Source: Ipomoea triloba (lineage: Eukaryota > Streptophyta > Magnoliopsida > Solanales > Convolvulaceae). From it: a stretch of 64,000 nucleotides of DNA. Position numbers and translations under genes: made by a program. Below the pieces are notes generated by a model. The model had not been told where the DNA came from. It was given only the letters and a program-made list of their open reading frames with translations, and searched no databases. Position 1 is the stretch's first letter. Each line of letters opens with the position of its first letter. This document shows, one piece after another, positions 1 to 10,700 of this stretch. Where the stretch lies: assembly GCF_003576645.1 (NCBI RefSeq), contig NC_044924.1, forward strand, positions 2,138,402 to 2,202,401, read 5' to 3'.

Positions 1-506
1 ATATCAAATTCAAGATCCATGCAGGACATTACAGGAAAAGTAGACCATAAACTGCCAATCACACACAACTTACCAGACAAATTGAGTACATGAAACAATA
101 CCAAAGATTCATCATTCAAACTATCAGTGGTACTCATATCAAGAGTTTAGTAATAGATACACAAGATGCAACCAAGAAGTTTGTAAGACATACTTAAAAA
201 CTATGATTAGTTTATTGAATCTTTTAACCACAAAGGCTGCTGTCTTCTAACTCAAATACTTGACAAATTCATCAAAAGCCAAAGCCACAACTAAAGTAAC
301 TTGGGAGTACGTTATCATAAGAGATCTTAAACCTCCACACTTAAAATTGATAGGTGTATAAAACATAATCATTTTCACCTCTTAGCCATTGCAGATATAT
401 ATTCATTGAGGTGTATATGATATAATTCCCAATGGCTCTACCATCTCTGTATGTGTTATAGAAAGCATTAGGTACCTAGATATGAGATATCTAATCTCAG
501 ATACAC

Positions 507-554
<48 letters not shown>

Positions 555-1459
555 CCTTTAAGAGTTAGCACCTTTATTAGTTGATTTTCAAAAAGAACCT
601 TGAACTTAACTCTGAAGTAGGGAATGAAAAAAGCAAGGTTGTTTCAAGAAAGTTGATGGATCAATTTTGTATTTCACTGTGGACCAAAAAACAAAGAGGA
701 AATATGAAGTCTCTAATTCAAAAAATTAAAATCCAAATTCTATACACAAGTTATGAGCTTTCATATTTAAAAAAAAAAAAAAAAAAAAACAATCTCAAGG
801 GTGTAGATCAGACCCTTGACATCAAGTGCATTTCAAACACCCAATACATCAAGTGCAAACAGGCACAATATAAAAACAAGATCCTCAACACTTTCAGGAG
901 GTAACTGGTTCTGGTGGGAAACTTAACAATTAAGGAGTACTACAAAGTAGAACAGAAAGCTAATTATGAGGATGCTCTTAACAATCTCAAGGGTGTAGAT
1001 CAGACAATCATAGGAATTAATAATTGATTACAGTATTCAGAAATCCTAACAATGTTGCAAATTTCACACAGAAGAAAGGACACCTGTAGAAGGGTTTGAA
1101 GATGGAAATATTATACAAAAGAAAACCAGGTTCAGCATCCTTTACCTGCCTTCAAGAGAATGAATGAATGAACTTAGAAAATTCTCCAAGGCGAACAGTT
1201 CAATGCAGGTGTTCTCAGGAAACTATAGAAATACTTACACAGGCAAAATCTGTCATACCCACACACCAAGCACACCAATGAACACCAGTGACAAAGCAAA
1301 CTGATAGGCACTTCTACATTGTAATTCATTTGAGGAGTCCAACATATAAATACATGAATAGCTTACTCTAAGTCTTCAATGAATCTAGCCTACACAAACC
1401 AACATTTAATCCCACATTCAAAACCATAAAAACAAATTAAATCCTCACATAATGGATAT
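1..1459. other. Intergenic, no gene recognised (downstream of hyccin gene)
   Basis: AT-rich sequence with no open frame that resembles a protein. It holds a (TA)n microsatellite at about 508-550, a run of A at about 770-789, and a 26-bp direct repeat (788-813 and 980-1005). The part next to position 1460 is probably the 3' untranslated region of the minus-strand hyccin gene. No poly-A signal was assigned. Confidence 0.6.
508..550. repeat. (TA)n microsatellite
   Basis: About 43 bp of uninterrupted TA dinucleotides, seen directly. It is a simple repeat of the kind that is polymorphic in length between plant accessions. Confidence 0.95.
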
Positions 1460-2746
1460 TCATTTTGAAACCAGAAGAATCTCTGGCTTTTTAGCTTTAC
1501 TGGGTGTGTTAGCATTTGATGTAGCATTTGTTGCAGCAGCCACCTTGGCAGCCTCTCGAGCTCTCCTATCTAGCTGAACCAAACTTCTGGTTGCCAAAAT
1601 CGCCTGTGGAACCAAGTCATGTTGAGCCCTGGCATACAGACGCTTCACCGCAACTGAGGCTGCATTCTTCACATCTTCTGCATTCAAAGGACCCAACAAG
1701 CAATGCCCTATGATTCTCAGCACAGGCTGCAATAGCTCCCAAGGCAGTGGAATTCTCACCCCTTTGGGCTTAGAATCCTCTGAGCTCTCTTCAATCTCCA
1801 ATTTGCTCAATTCTTGTGAAACATCCTCAATCTCAATAGCCCTAGAATTATCCGAAAAACCGTTACTAAAATTTTCTGATCTCTCATAACTTTCATCCAA
1901 CTCCGATACACAAGGGCAGTCCTGTCCAGCCCAATCGGCCGCGAATCTACAGAAGTCAACCTTGGACCAACTAGGCATTTGGGAGATCTGTTTGTAGTAA
2001 CACTCCAGAGCAACGCCAACAATTGAGGCCCGTTTCGTTGACTTCACGGCGACCTGGGGCTCGAGAGGAGGAGATAAAACTCCCACAGACGGCCGAGACT
2101 GATTGACCGAAGAACCAGCGCTCGGTTTACTTGGAATTGGATTTCTCGGAGCGTGATAAAGTGACGGCTGAGATAGATCGGGTATCGAAATGAGAATCGG
2201 CTTCCCGCCTCTAGCTTTAGTTTCAGCAGAGTAGAGAGCGAGAAGAACAGCTTCGAAACCCGAGAGAGACGGCGTGGAGGTGGAGGAAGACGAGTGGATG
2301 CGGGAGAGGTAGAGAGAGCAGAGGAGAGGAATGAACGAGAGAACAACAAGGCGGAGATCGGTATCGCCGCTGAGGAAAGTATCGTACAGCCAGTGACACA
2401 ACGGATCTTCGCCGGAGCCGGCAGACGGCACCGAGAGCGAAGTAGAGACAGCGGAGTAAGCCGGCTGCGAGAGAAGCAGAGAGCGAGCGGGGCGATCGGA
2501 GTCGGCGAGCACAGTGAGCGGCGCGACGGCGGCGCAGTCGTCGAAGGGGAGAATATTAGAGAGAAGGTGGATGCGAGAACGAGCTTTGGATATGGACTCC
2601 CACCATGAGTGCATTGGATCGCTGCTATTGTTGCGGCCACTGTCGGCGCCGCCATTCTGATGGTGGTGAGAAGTTGAGGAGTTGTGAGGATCAGTAGATG
2701 AGGTGGAAGAGGAAGAAGGAGAGCCGCCGGAGATGCGGAAATCCAT
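1460..2746 (-). CDS. Hyccin (FAM126) family protein, PI4K-alpha1 complex subunit
   Basis: Single-exon gene, 428 aa from the ATG at 2746 (MDFRISGG). An in-frame ATG at 2830 would add 28 residues; I prefer the inner start because the extra segment looks like translated leader. The N-terminus is Ser-rich, then comes the hyccin core with MHSWWESISKARSRIHLLS, DPLCHWLYDTFLSGD and LRLVVLSFIPLLCSLYLSRI, and near the C-terminus LLQPVLRIIGHCLLGPLN and an Ala/Lys-rich tail. In Arabidopsis the hyccin proteins HYC1 and HYC2 join NPG and EFOP proteins to hold the lipid kinase PI4K-alpha1 at the plasma membrane, where it makes PI4P. No signal peptide or membrane span is needed for that role. The gene diverges from fabZ, and a TIR element lies about 240 bp upstream. 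The family call is by recognition of the sequence, not by a search. Confidence 0.85.
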   Translation of the reverse strand: MDFRISGGSPSSSSTSSTDPHNSSTSHHHQNGGADSGRNNSSDPMHSWWESISKARSRIHLLSNILPFDDCAAVAPLTVLADSDRPARSLLLSQPAYSAVSTSLSVPSAGSGEDPLCHWLYDTFLSGDTDLRLVVLSFIPLLCSLYLSRIHSSSSTSTPSLSGFEAVLLALYSAETKARGGKPILISIPDLSQPSLYHAPRNPIPSKPSAGSSVNQSRPSVGVLSPPLEPQVAVKSTKRASIVGVALECYYKQISQMPSWSKVDFCRFAADWAGQDCPCVSELDESYERSENFSNGFSDNSRAIEIEDVSQELSKLEIEESSEDSKPKGVRIPLPWELLQPVLRIIGHCLLGPLNAEDVKNAASVAVKRLYARAQHDLVPQAILATRSLVQLDRRAREAAKVAAATNATSNANTPSKAKKPEILLVSK

Positions 2747-2989
2747 GGCAGCGCTGGATCGGAAAAATAGGGGCGCAACTGTCGGAACAATTTTCTGCGC
2801 ACGATATTTCAGTATTGGCTCTTTTGCCAATTCTGCATATTTTAGTATTACACCGCTTAAGTTTAGATAATTTCATATCTACCCCATAATTCTTCAAAGT
2901 TTAAATATGGTATTCTTTAATTAAATCCACTGAAGACTTGAAATATCTAATATAATCTAAATCTGATCTGGCAAACTTACGGTGTGTTT

Positions 2990-3896
2990 GGTTCATACCT
3001 AACAATCGAAATTGAAATGCGAATTAAATGTTGCTAATTGAAATAAATTTTGTGAAGGTATTTTACATGTTTGATATTATGGTAAAATTAAAATGATTAT
3101 CAATATGGATATTTGGTTGTGTATGATCCTATAGTGAGAATAAATGTTTTAAAAATACAAAAACAAAAAAACAAGTCAATTGATCCTAACATCTAATGCA
3201 TCATCTATATGATCACAAAAAATCAAAACAAAAATCTAAAAATACTTAATAGAGTAAATACGCGTATATGACAAAAATACTCTTTATTGATGTAAAGGTC
3301 GAGTACGGGGTTGAAATACCCTACAGGAGTCCGGTCAACTTGACTGTGGGTCAGAGGTTCCGGAGCTCCTTGACTATTATATTTTGAAAACAGTCAAAAG
3401 TCCTTTTTTCAGCATTAAATGCGGTATCAATAGACTGCCAAGGACAGGTACCAGGCTATCGGCATGGCGGGCATGCACGGGCGCAAAGGCGGGTCCGGTA
3501 TTGGAGGGCCAAGTGTCACATTGCTAAAGGGTATGCACTTCAAGGTACACGCAAGTGTTGTGATCGACTCGCTCGTTCCGAGCTCTGAGGTCGGGGTGTA
3601 GAATGGCTCGGATCTCCTGGCGCAGACCGGGCAAAGACGTTAGACCAGTAACGAGAATTAACCGGTCGGGTTAACTAGACCGAGAGATCGGGAGATTATC
3701 CATATCAGTACTACTCCAAACTAAAAAATTAGATTACCAATAAAATGTGATGATAGCCATTTTTAATTAAAGAATTGAATTGTTAATTGAATGGGTAATC
3801 AAATTTCATAGTTGTGTTTTAAAAAGTTGTCAATCAAACACTAACTATGATTTTGATTCTCATTCATAGTGTGTAAACCATGAACTAAACACACCC
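2990..3896. mobile_element. Tourist-like TIR element carrying a nested GC-rich insertion
   Basis: The left end CGGTGTGTTTGGTTCAT and the reverse complement of the right end, GGGTGTGTTTAGTTCAT, match as terminal inverted repeats. Both ends are flanked by TTA (2987-2989 and 3897-3899), the target duplication expected for PIF/Harbinger-type Tourist MITEs. The outer parts are very AT-rich, but about 3290-3705 is clearly GC-richer and looks like a separate later insertion, probably LTR-retrotransposon DNA. There is no transposase ORF. The element sits in the shared upstream region of the hyccin and fabZ genes. Confidence 0.65.
3290..3705. mobile_element. GC-rich block, probable LTR-retrotransposon fragment
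   Basis: About 415 bp whose base composition differs sharply from its AT-rich flanks, with many CG dinucleotides. It has no ORF. It resembles the regulatory part of a plant LTR, but I could not fix TG...CA ends or a target-site duplication, so the class is an inference. Confidence 0.4.
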
Positions 3897-3899
3897 TTA

Positions 3900-4879
3900 G
3901 TTGCGTATGGTCTTTTTAATGCATTTTACTTCTCATGTGTAATTTGTAAGTTATTACACATGATTGATGTTTACATAATACACACCCTCATGTAATAATT
4001 GTTGGTTTCCTTGTTACCACCAAAACAAAAAAACAGTATAAAAATGTAAAACTATGCTAAAATCACAAGTTTGGCATGATGATGAATCTTAGGCTAACAT
4101 TATTCCAAAAACACTGTCTCACTTTCAATAGTGGGCCATACGTTCGCATCATTAAATTTACAATTATTTCATTATTTTGTCTACATCAATGCAATACTCT
4201 ATTGCTTTCAAAAGTGCACACATTTTTCATTAAAAAAAAAAATACAAAAAGGCTATCGCAACATCCCGTACGGGTTGCAAGCCCACCTCAAAAAAAAAAA
4301 AGAAAAAAAAGTTGTCTTGAAATTTCCATGTCATCTTGCCAACCTCAAGCTTTCATGAATAATCTTCGTATTAGTCTATTAAACCAACATTATCCTTTAA
4401 ATATTGTTTCACTTTCAAAAGTGAGTCCTATGTCGCCATTACTTCACTTTTTTTTAATACATTCATACAATGCTTTTTCACTTTGAAAAGCGCATACTTT
4501 CATATCATATTACAATAAAATAACAAAATAATATAAATAAAAAACTCCATAAAAACCTCACCCCATCAAGCCATCTATGCAAAAATCCTATCATAATTTT
4601 TTTGTTCTTCAAAAAATCACTAAAATTTACTAATGTGGATGCTGCAAGGCAAGTAGACGCAATTGACCATTTCGCCCCTAGCACTGTTCTGCTGGGCACG
4701 AAGTCATGAATGATGTTTTGATATCTCCGCCCTCCCATCACCAGCGAACAAATCGTCACCTACTTTAACCTCGCAACTCTCGCCCCCACCTTACATTAAC
4801 GCCCGCAGGCCGCACCTCTCTCTCTTTGCGTTTCAAATCTCTTCACCCCATTCAAAGACGCAGCTTTGAGCTATCAGAA
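3900..4879. other. Intergenic upstream of fabZ, no gene recognised
   Basis: AT-rich DNA with several A runs. The last 60-80 bp before 4880 is pyrimidine-rich, like a 5' leader for the FabZ gene. Short open frames at 4076-4486 and 4505-4759 have no recognisable family and look random. Confidence 0.6.
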
Positions 4880-6978
4880 ATGGCGTCTACTGCGCTCTCA
4901 CAGTCTTTTTTCTCCACTCTCACTCCTCACTCTGCCGCCGCCTCTCACAAGACCCTCGACAATGCTTCTTCCCTCTCGTTGAATCGCTCGCTGCCCTTCA
5001 AATCCCACCCCTTGTCGACCCAATGCGATAAAACCCGGGCTAGCTTCGTCCCCAAATGTACTGCAAATGAATCGGCCACCAAAACCACCGAGACCCCTAT
5101 TGAATTGAGTATGCATTCTTTACGGTCTTAATTTCTGTTAAAGTTTCGAGCTTTACTGTGGGTTTGTTGAAATTTGCTCTCTTGTTGTGTGTTTTTAGGT
5201 TACCCGTCGTTTCCGTCTGTGGTGGATATCAATCAGATTATGGATATTCTACCTCACCGGTAACTGTTTTCAGTCATTTTAATCTTTGTTCTTTGCAAAT
5301 AGATTTGGTTACTGATTTGGGGTTGTCCGATTTGCAGTTATCCATTTTTGCTTGTGGATAGAGTGATTGAGTACAATCCGGGAGTTTCAGCGGTTGGAAT
5401 CAAGAATGTTACTATTAATGACCAGTTCTTCAACGGCCACTTTCCGGGGAGGCCAATCATGCCTGGTGTTCTCATGATTGAGGTATATAATTCATGTTCT
5501 TCTTTATATCATAGTCTGATGGTCATCAGATGTGACTGAAAATGCTTTATAGGTTTATTAGAAACTATATTGCCTCCAGATTTAATACCCTCTGGTTCAA
5601 AATGAGAATATCTATTGCTGGTTTGGGTGAATTTGACAAGTTAATTACTTCAATCAAATGTTTTACTATAGGCAAAATGATTTTTTTAATGGGAATTCAC
5701 TAGCCTGAAAGTGGAGGTTATGTGGGGATTTTATTGCTGTAAGATCCAAGAGGAAAGTACATGGAGGAGGGTTCATACACTCATACCATCTTACTTATTT
5801 ATTCTAATGTCTAGATACATACAGCCTTACAAACATAGGGTAGCCTATCATTATGAGGTAGTAATTAGTAAAGCTTTGCAATTGAGGATTTTTCTCTCAA
5901 GAAAAGATGAGTAGAGCAGTGCTGGATTTGCAAATAATGATTAAAGATTCGATATAACTTTCTTTTTGAATATTTATTAGTTTTGCTATGAGGATAAAGA
6001 TTTGTTGTGGTTTTCCTAAGAAGCATGCCTTTCAAGTTCCAAGATAGAGGATTTAGTTGAATTCTACGTATTTATGTGTTTGATACTCTAATATCAGCTG
6101 CAAGGACGGAAATCTGATGATTAATGTCTTGATAGCTTTGTTCTGTGGGCATTCGTAGTTCTTTGCCATTCTGAGCTTGCACCCATACTTTTTTTGGTTG
6201 CATATTTGGGTTCTTCTGGTCAGATTTATACCTTTTATTATCCTAAGAAACAACTTGATTGGATAGTATCTTGGAAAAAGCACCTTGGTGGGATAACTAG
6301 AAATTAGAGAACAGATGATTCTTATATTATGTCAGATTCGGGATCATGTTCAAATTACTGGAGTGAAGAAGTGCATTATCTATTCATATTGGAAAATTTT
6401 CTGTTTAGAAACCATCTCTTTCTGCATTTAAATTGTTTTGCTCCATTGTTCATTGGCTGAAATATGCGCTTCCAATATGCCAAACAAGATATACTTGGTT
6501 TGTACTAGTGCCAACTCAACTTTGTTGTAAAAGTTAGATTGTTTGAGGCCTCGAGCTTGAATTCTTTCTCCCCTCATGTCCTTTTCTTATGATTATGGTC
6601 TTGTTTTAAGATGAACATTGAGTACAGCCGGTGTATATGGTTTGTTTTAATGTTGCGGGTTCAAAAATGTTGTAACTTTCATGCCGGGCCAATTAGTCTC
6701 ATTGGATTGGATTCTGGTTTTTGTAGGCACTGGCCCAAGTTGGTGGGATAGTCATGCTGCAACCCGAAGTAGGAGGCTCCCGTAGCAACTTCTTCTTTGC
6801 TGGAATCGACAAAGTAAGATTCAGGAAGCCGGTGGTGGCTGGTGATACTTTGGTGATGAGAATGACGCTCACCAAGCTGCAAAAACGCTTTGGAATAGCG
6901 AAGATGGAAGGAAAAGCCTACGTAGGAGGTGATTTGGTTTGCGAGGGTGAGTTTTTGATGGCCACTGGCAGCGAGTAG
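4880..6978 (+). CDS. fabZ: 3-hydroxyacyl-[acyl-carrier-protein] dehydratase, plastid (FabZ)
   Basis: Four exons: 4880-5108, 5199-5259, 5338-5482, 6727-6978, giving 228 aa. FabZ removes water from 3-hydroxyacyl-ACP in the plastid type II fatty acid synthase cycle. Residues 1 to about 55 are Ser/Thr-rich and poor in acidic residues, like a chloroplast transit peptide ([19 protein letters not shown]). The hot-dog fold follows, with [15 protein letters not shown], then [17 protein letters not shown], which holds the catalytic His131 and Glu145, then [11 protein letters not shown] and the C-terminal strand region ending [14 protein letters not shown]. Exon 3 ends exactly after the catalytic Glu codon, and the 1.24-kb intron 3 is the longest. 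The start is the first ATG of the transit peptide; an ATG at 4826 in the same frame is less likely. The assignment is firm. Confidence 0.96.
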
Positions 6979-7746
6979 TAGAAGTGTGCGATGCACTTGA
7001 GCCCCCCCCTCCCTTTGATGTTTGATCAATTTACTTGTTTATTTGGATAATGCCTGCAATGGCTTCCAATTATCCCCCCTCTTCACCATCAGTTTTCTCA
7101 TTGAGGACAGTGTCTCTTAGGACAAGCTAATTGCTCATCTTCTGTTAAGAGTATGTTGTATGATGATTTGAACATTTATTTGGTCTTCTTGGTCCAAACC
7201 ATCTGCCAAAGTCATTTTGTTATTGTCTCAATATAGAGTTCTATTACATATAATTCCAAATCTTACTCCTTCAAATTTACTCCCTGAACTAGTGGCGGAA
7301 GAAAAGTAAAGAAAATAAAAATTGGAGTAAACACCATAATGAATCTTGTCTTTGCCAATAAAGAATCGACCTTTTTCACCACAAGATCTTTGGTATGTAT
7401 GAAGTACAATTTAAATTAATTTATTCCGTGATTTAATAATTTTAGGGTAACACTATTGTTTCACTAAAAAATATAACTGACTTTAATGTCTGTTCATACG
7501 TGCTTTCTCAATCGTACCCATAAAGTAAAGGGGAGTTTACATAGCTCTATGCCTATGTCCACGTCAGCAATCCTACCCGGGGAATTGATCCACGTGGCAT
7601 GACGATTTGTCCCCTTCGCGGGAAATCTCCAAGCCTAACGATCATCTGCGGCACTGCATCCACAAACCCAACATGAAGATTTGTCTCGGGAGTATCAATG
7701 CTTTTTGAAGAACAATATCAGCTGTGTAAGCAGACCACTACACCCG
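6979..7746. other. Intergenic between fabZ and the PP2C gene; G-box-like site
   Basis: It holds the FabZ 3' untranslated region and the promoter and leader of the PP2C gene. A CACGTG core (G-box/ABRE type, CACGTGGC) lies at 7591-7598, about 150 bp before the PP2C start codon, with an ACGTCA core at 7561-7566. No other gene was seen. Confidence 0.6.
7591..7598. promoter_or_regulatory. G-box/ABRE-like element CACGTGGC upstream of the PP2C gene
   Basis: The CACGTG palindrome followed by GC is the core bound by plant bZIP and bHLH factors, including ABA-responsive bZIPs. Its position about 150 bp before the start codon is suitable. Function is inferred from sequence alone. Confidence 0.45.
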
Positions 7747-10700
7747 ATGGCTGATCTTCTTTCCAATTCCATACCCAACTTCCCACTCTTTAAACCCGCC
7801 CATACTCCTCCCAAGCTCTTTCACCCATTTTCACCTCTTTCAAGAACCTCCACAGCTGGAAGATGGAGCAGAAGAAGAAGAAGAAAGCCGCCTCAAATCA
7901 TATTCTTTTGCAAACCCAGTTCCCAAGATCTTGCTGTCATTTCAACCCACGGTACATTTCTTTATCCCTTCCCTTTTTTCTTATTGCTTTTCAATTTAAC
8001 AAGTATAATTCAGGGCAAAGTTTTATTCTTTTTTACTATATATTTGGGTTGGGGTTTCTTTTTTATTTTTCCTATGCTTTTAGAAAATTTAAGGTATTTT
8101 GTTATTGTTGTGGCAGAACATGCTGATGGTAGTCTGATATTCCGGTTTGGGGATCCAAGTGAGCTTGCAAAAGAGGAGGAGTTGGTGGCATCCAAGCCTG
8201 AGAAGGTGGGGAGTGAAGATGTGGAGGAATTTAGTGTGGTGAAAGTGTTGGATGGAGATTGTGAGAGAGAAGTGATTGTTAAGAATGTGGAGAGAAAAAA
8301 AGTTAGGGCTGATGCCACTGTTACTAAGATTTCTGATTCAGTAGCAAGTAGGAGTGAAGGCAGCAGTCTTTTGGAACGAGGCATAGAATCAGATGATGAT
8401 TGTTTTGGATCTTCGGTTCACCAGACAGGATTGCTTGACTGTTCTGCGTCCGAGGTCAGTACAAAGAATGATGTACCTCTTGATGAGATTGGACTAGAGA
8501 AGGATGGGGGCCGAGTTACAATCGAATTGACAGATACTGTGGAAGTTCGGGCAGAACAAAGTGATAGAGAATTGAGTGAGAAATCTGCCTCTGAGGTTTG
8601 TACAACGAGTGTCGTGGCTCTTGAGGAGAAGGATTGGGGCGAAGCTTCAATTCCATTGACAGATAATGTGGAAGTTCAGGTGGAAGAATTTGATACAGGA
8701 TCGAGTGGGGAATCTGCCTCTGAGGTTAGTACAGAGAATGTTGTACCTCTAGAGAAGGATGGGGGCAAAGAATCAGTTCCATTGATAGATAATGTGGAAG
8801 TACAGGCAGAACAAGGTGATAAAGAATCGAATGTGAAATCTGCTCCTGAGCTCAGTACCGAGAATGTTGTACCTCTCGAGGAGATTGTAGTAGAGAAGAG
8901 TGATGGTGAAGCTTTAATTTCATTGACAGATAATGGCAGTACTTCTGTGGAAGTTCCAACAGACCAAGGTAATAGAGAATCAAGCGAGATATCTGCCTCT
9001 CTATTCAGTACAGAGAAAATTGTTACTCAGGAGGAGATCGTAATAGAAAAGGATGAGAGTGAAGTTTCAGTTCCACTAACAGATTATTACAGTGCTTCTT
9101 TGGAAGTTCAGGCAGAACAAGGTGATAGGGAATCAAGCGAGAAGTTATTAGAAGATTCAGTCGCAGAATTGCAGGATTCTTCTGGCTCTGAGGTCACCAA
9201 GGAAAATGCTATACCTGTGGATGGGAAATTTTCAGAAGAGCATGAGGCTGAAAGCTCGGTTTCATTGAGAGATAATGATGGCACTTCTGCACAAGTTCAA
9301 GCAGCAGAAAGTGGTGGTGAATCCGCGATACAATCAATATCTTCTGATGTTGATTCTTCAATGAATGTAACTGTCAATTATGTCGATCAGGAAAGTAGTG
9401 AGGATGATGACAGCTTTAAACATTTCAGTACTGATACTGTGGAGCAGAGTTCCTTAAAGGACAGTATTGAGGACAGTGGTGAAAATCAGGTCATCCATTT
9501 GTCTAAAGAGGCTGAAGATAGCCAGGAAGATGAGGTGGTTGAACTAATTCCCACGTCCCCTCCTACAGAGGCTGAACCAATTCTTGATGAAGAAGTAAGT
9601 CAGATACAAGAACTTCACGATCCAGACAAAACTGAGATACCATTGTTGGTAAGTACTACTCATCTTTCCATGTATAATATGGTCGAGTAGAAAATATCAC
9701 GTCACTCCTGTTATGAAGTCATAGTGTGGTAAATGTAGATTTACAATGTCACTCGCATGGAAAACGCTTGATGCTAACTATGTGGAGTTCGATATCCAGA
9801 TCTCGCTGTGTGTTAAATACTGTCCACACTATTCTACTGATTGACAATTGGAAAATAAACTTTGACGTCTATATCGCTTAAGATTTAGTAGTCTTTCCAG
9901 TAGGTAGTATAATTTATGGGAGCATTCTCATACTTGTGAATTTACCAAGGGTCATGTAATCAAGTGGGATTACCTTGAGACTCTATATAAGAGGTTTCAA
10001 GTTCAATCAGTTCCCTCAAATCTACCATAAAGAGCACACACACGAGTTCTAGAGCCAAGCTATTCTCCGTGTTCTCGTCTGTTGAATTAGTAGGTTTCAA
10101 TTCAAGAGTCCTGGTAAATCTTTTGTATATATCCTCAGTGTCTTTTGGTGGGCAGGGATAGCGGGAAGGTTCTTTATTGGTATAAATTTCAACCGAAGTC
10201 TTTTTTTTTTTTTTCCTCAAAAAGAAATGTGATTCAGTACTTTGTTGATAATGACACAATTGAGAGAATTCATGTTTTTAAAATTTCAGCTCAACAACAA
10301 CTCACCAAACTTATTACTGCAAGTGGCCGAACAGACTGAAGATGTAGAAAGCAGCGTGCCTACAGAAGCATCAGGTTGTGGAATGGTCGAGGTGGAATCT
10401 ACTGTAGCCTCTATAACCAGGTATGGCTCGGCTCTCACCTTCTTCCCATATGCTTTCTTTTAGGGTAGCTTCCTTGTTAATAAGTTTGTATGTCCAAAAA
10501 ATGAATTGCCCATATGATGAAACCCTTGCCTTGTCAATTAGTTTCTATAGTGGTCAATACTTTGAAGGGGTTTGAGATATTTGATTTGCAGAACGATTAA
10601 ATCTATCATCGTACTTAGATTGTCTTTGTTCGCAGTAAGGGCATTCAAACAGCACAACTTGTGCTATCTTCTGGTGCTGCTTTATTGCCACATCCCTCTA

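Noticed and set aside
2044..2802. 252-aa open frame overlapping the hyccin gene
   Set aside because: It is a shadow frame of the hyccin exon, on the same strand but another frame, with Leu/Ser/Pro-rich text and no family resemblance.
4076..4486. Open frame of 136 aa upstream of fabZ
   Set aside because: It runs through A tracts with Lys/Ser-rich low-complexity text and has no recognisable domain, splice context or homologue.
10145..10463. Alternative starts for a separate gene at PP2C exon 3
   Set aside because: The frame continues from exon 2 through consensus splice sites into the phosphatase domain, so this is an internal exon and not a new gene.
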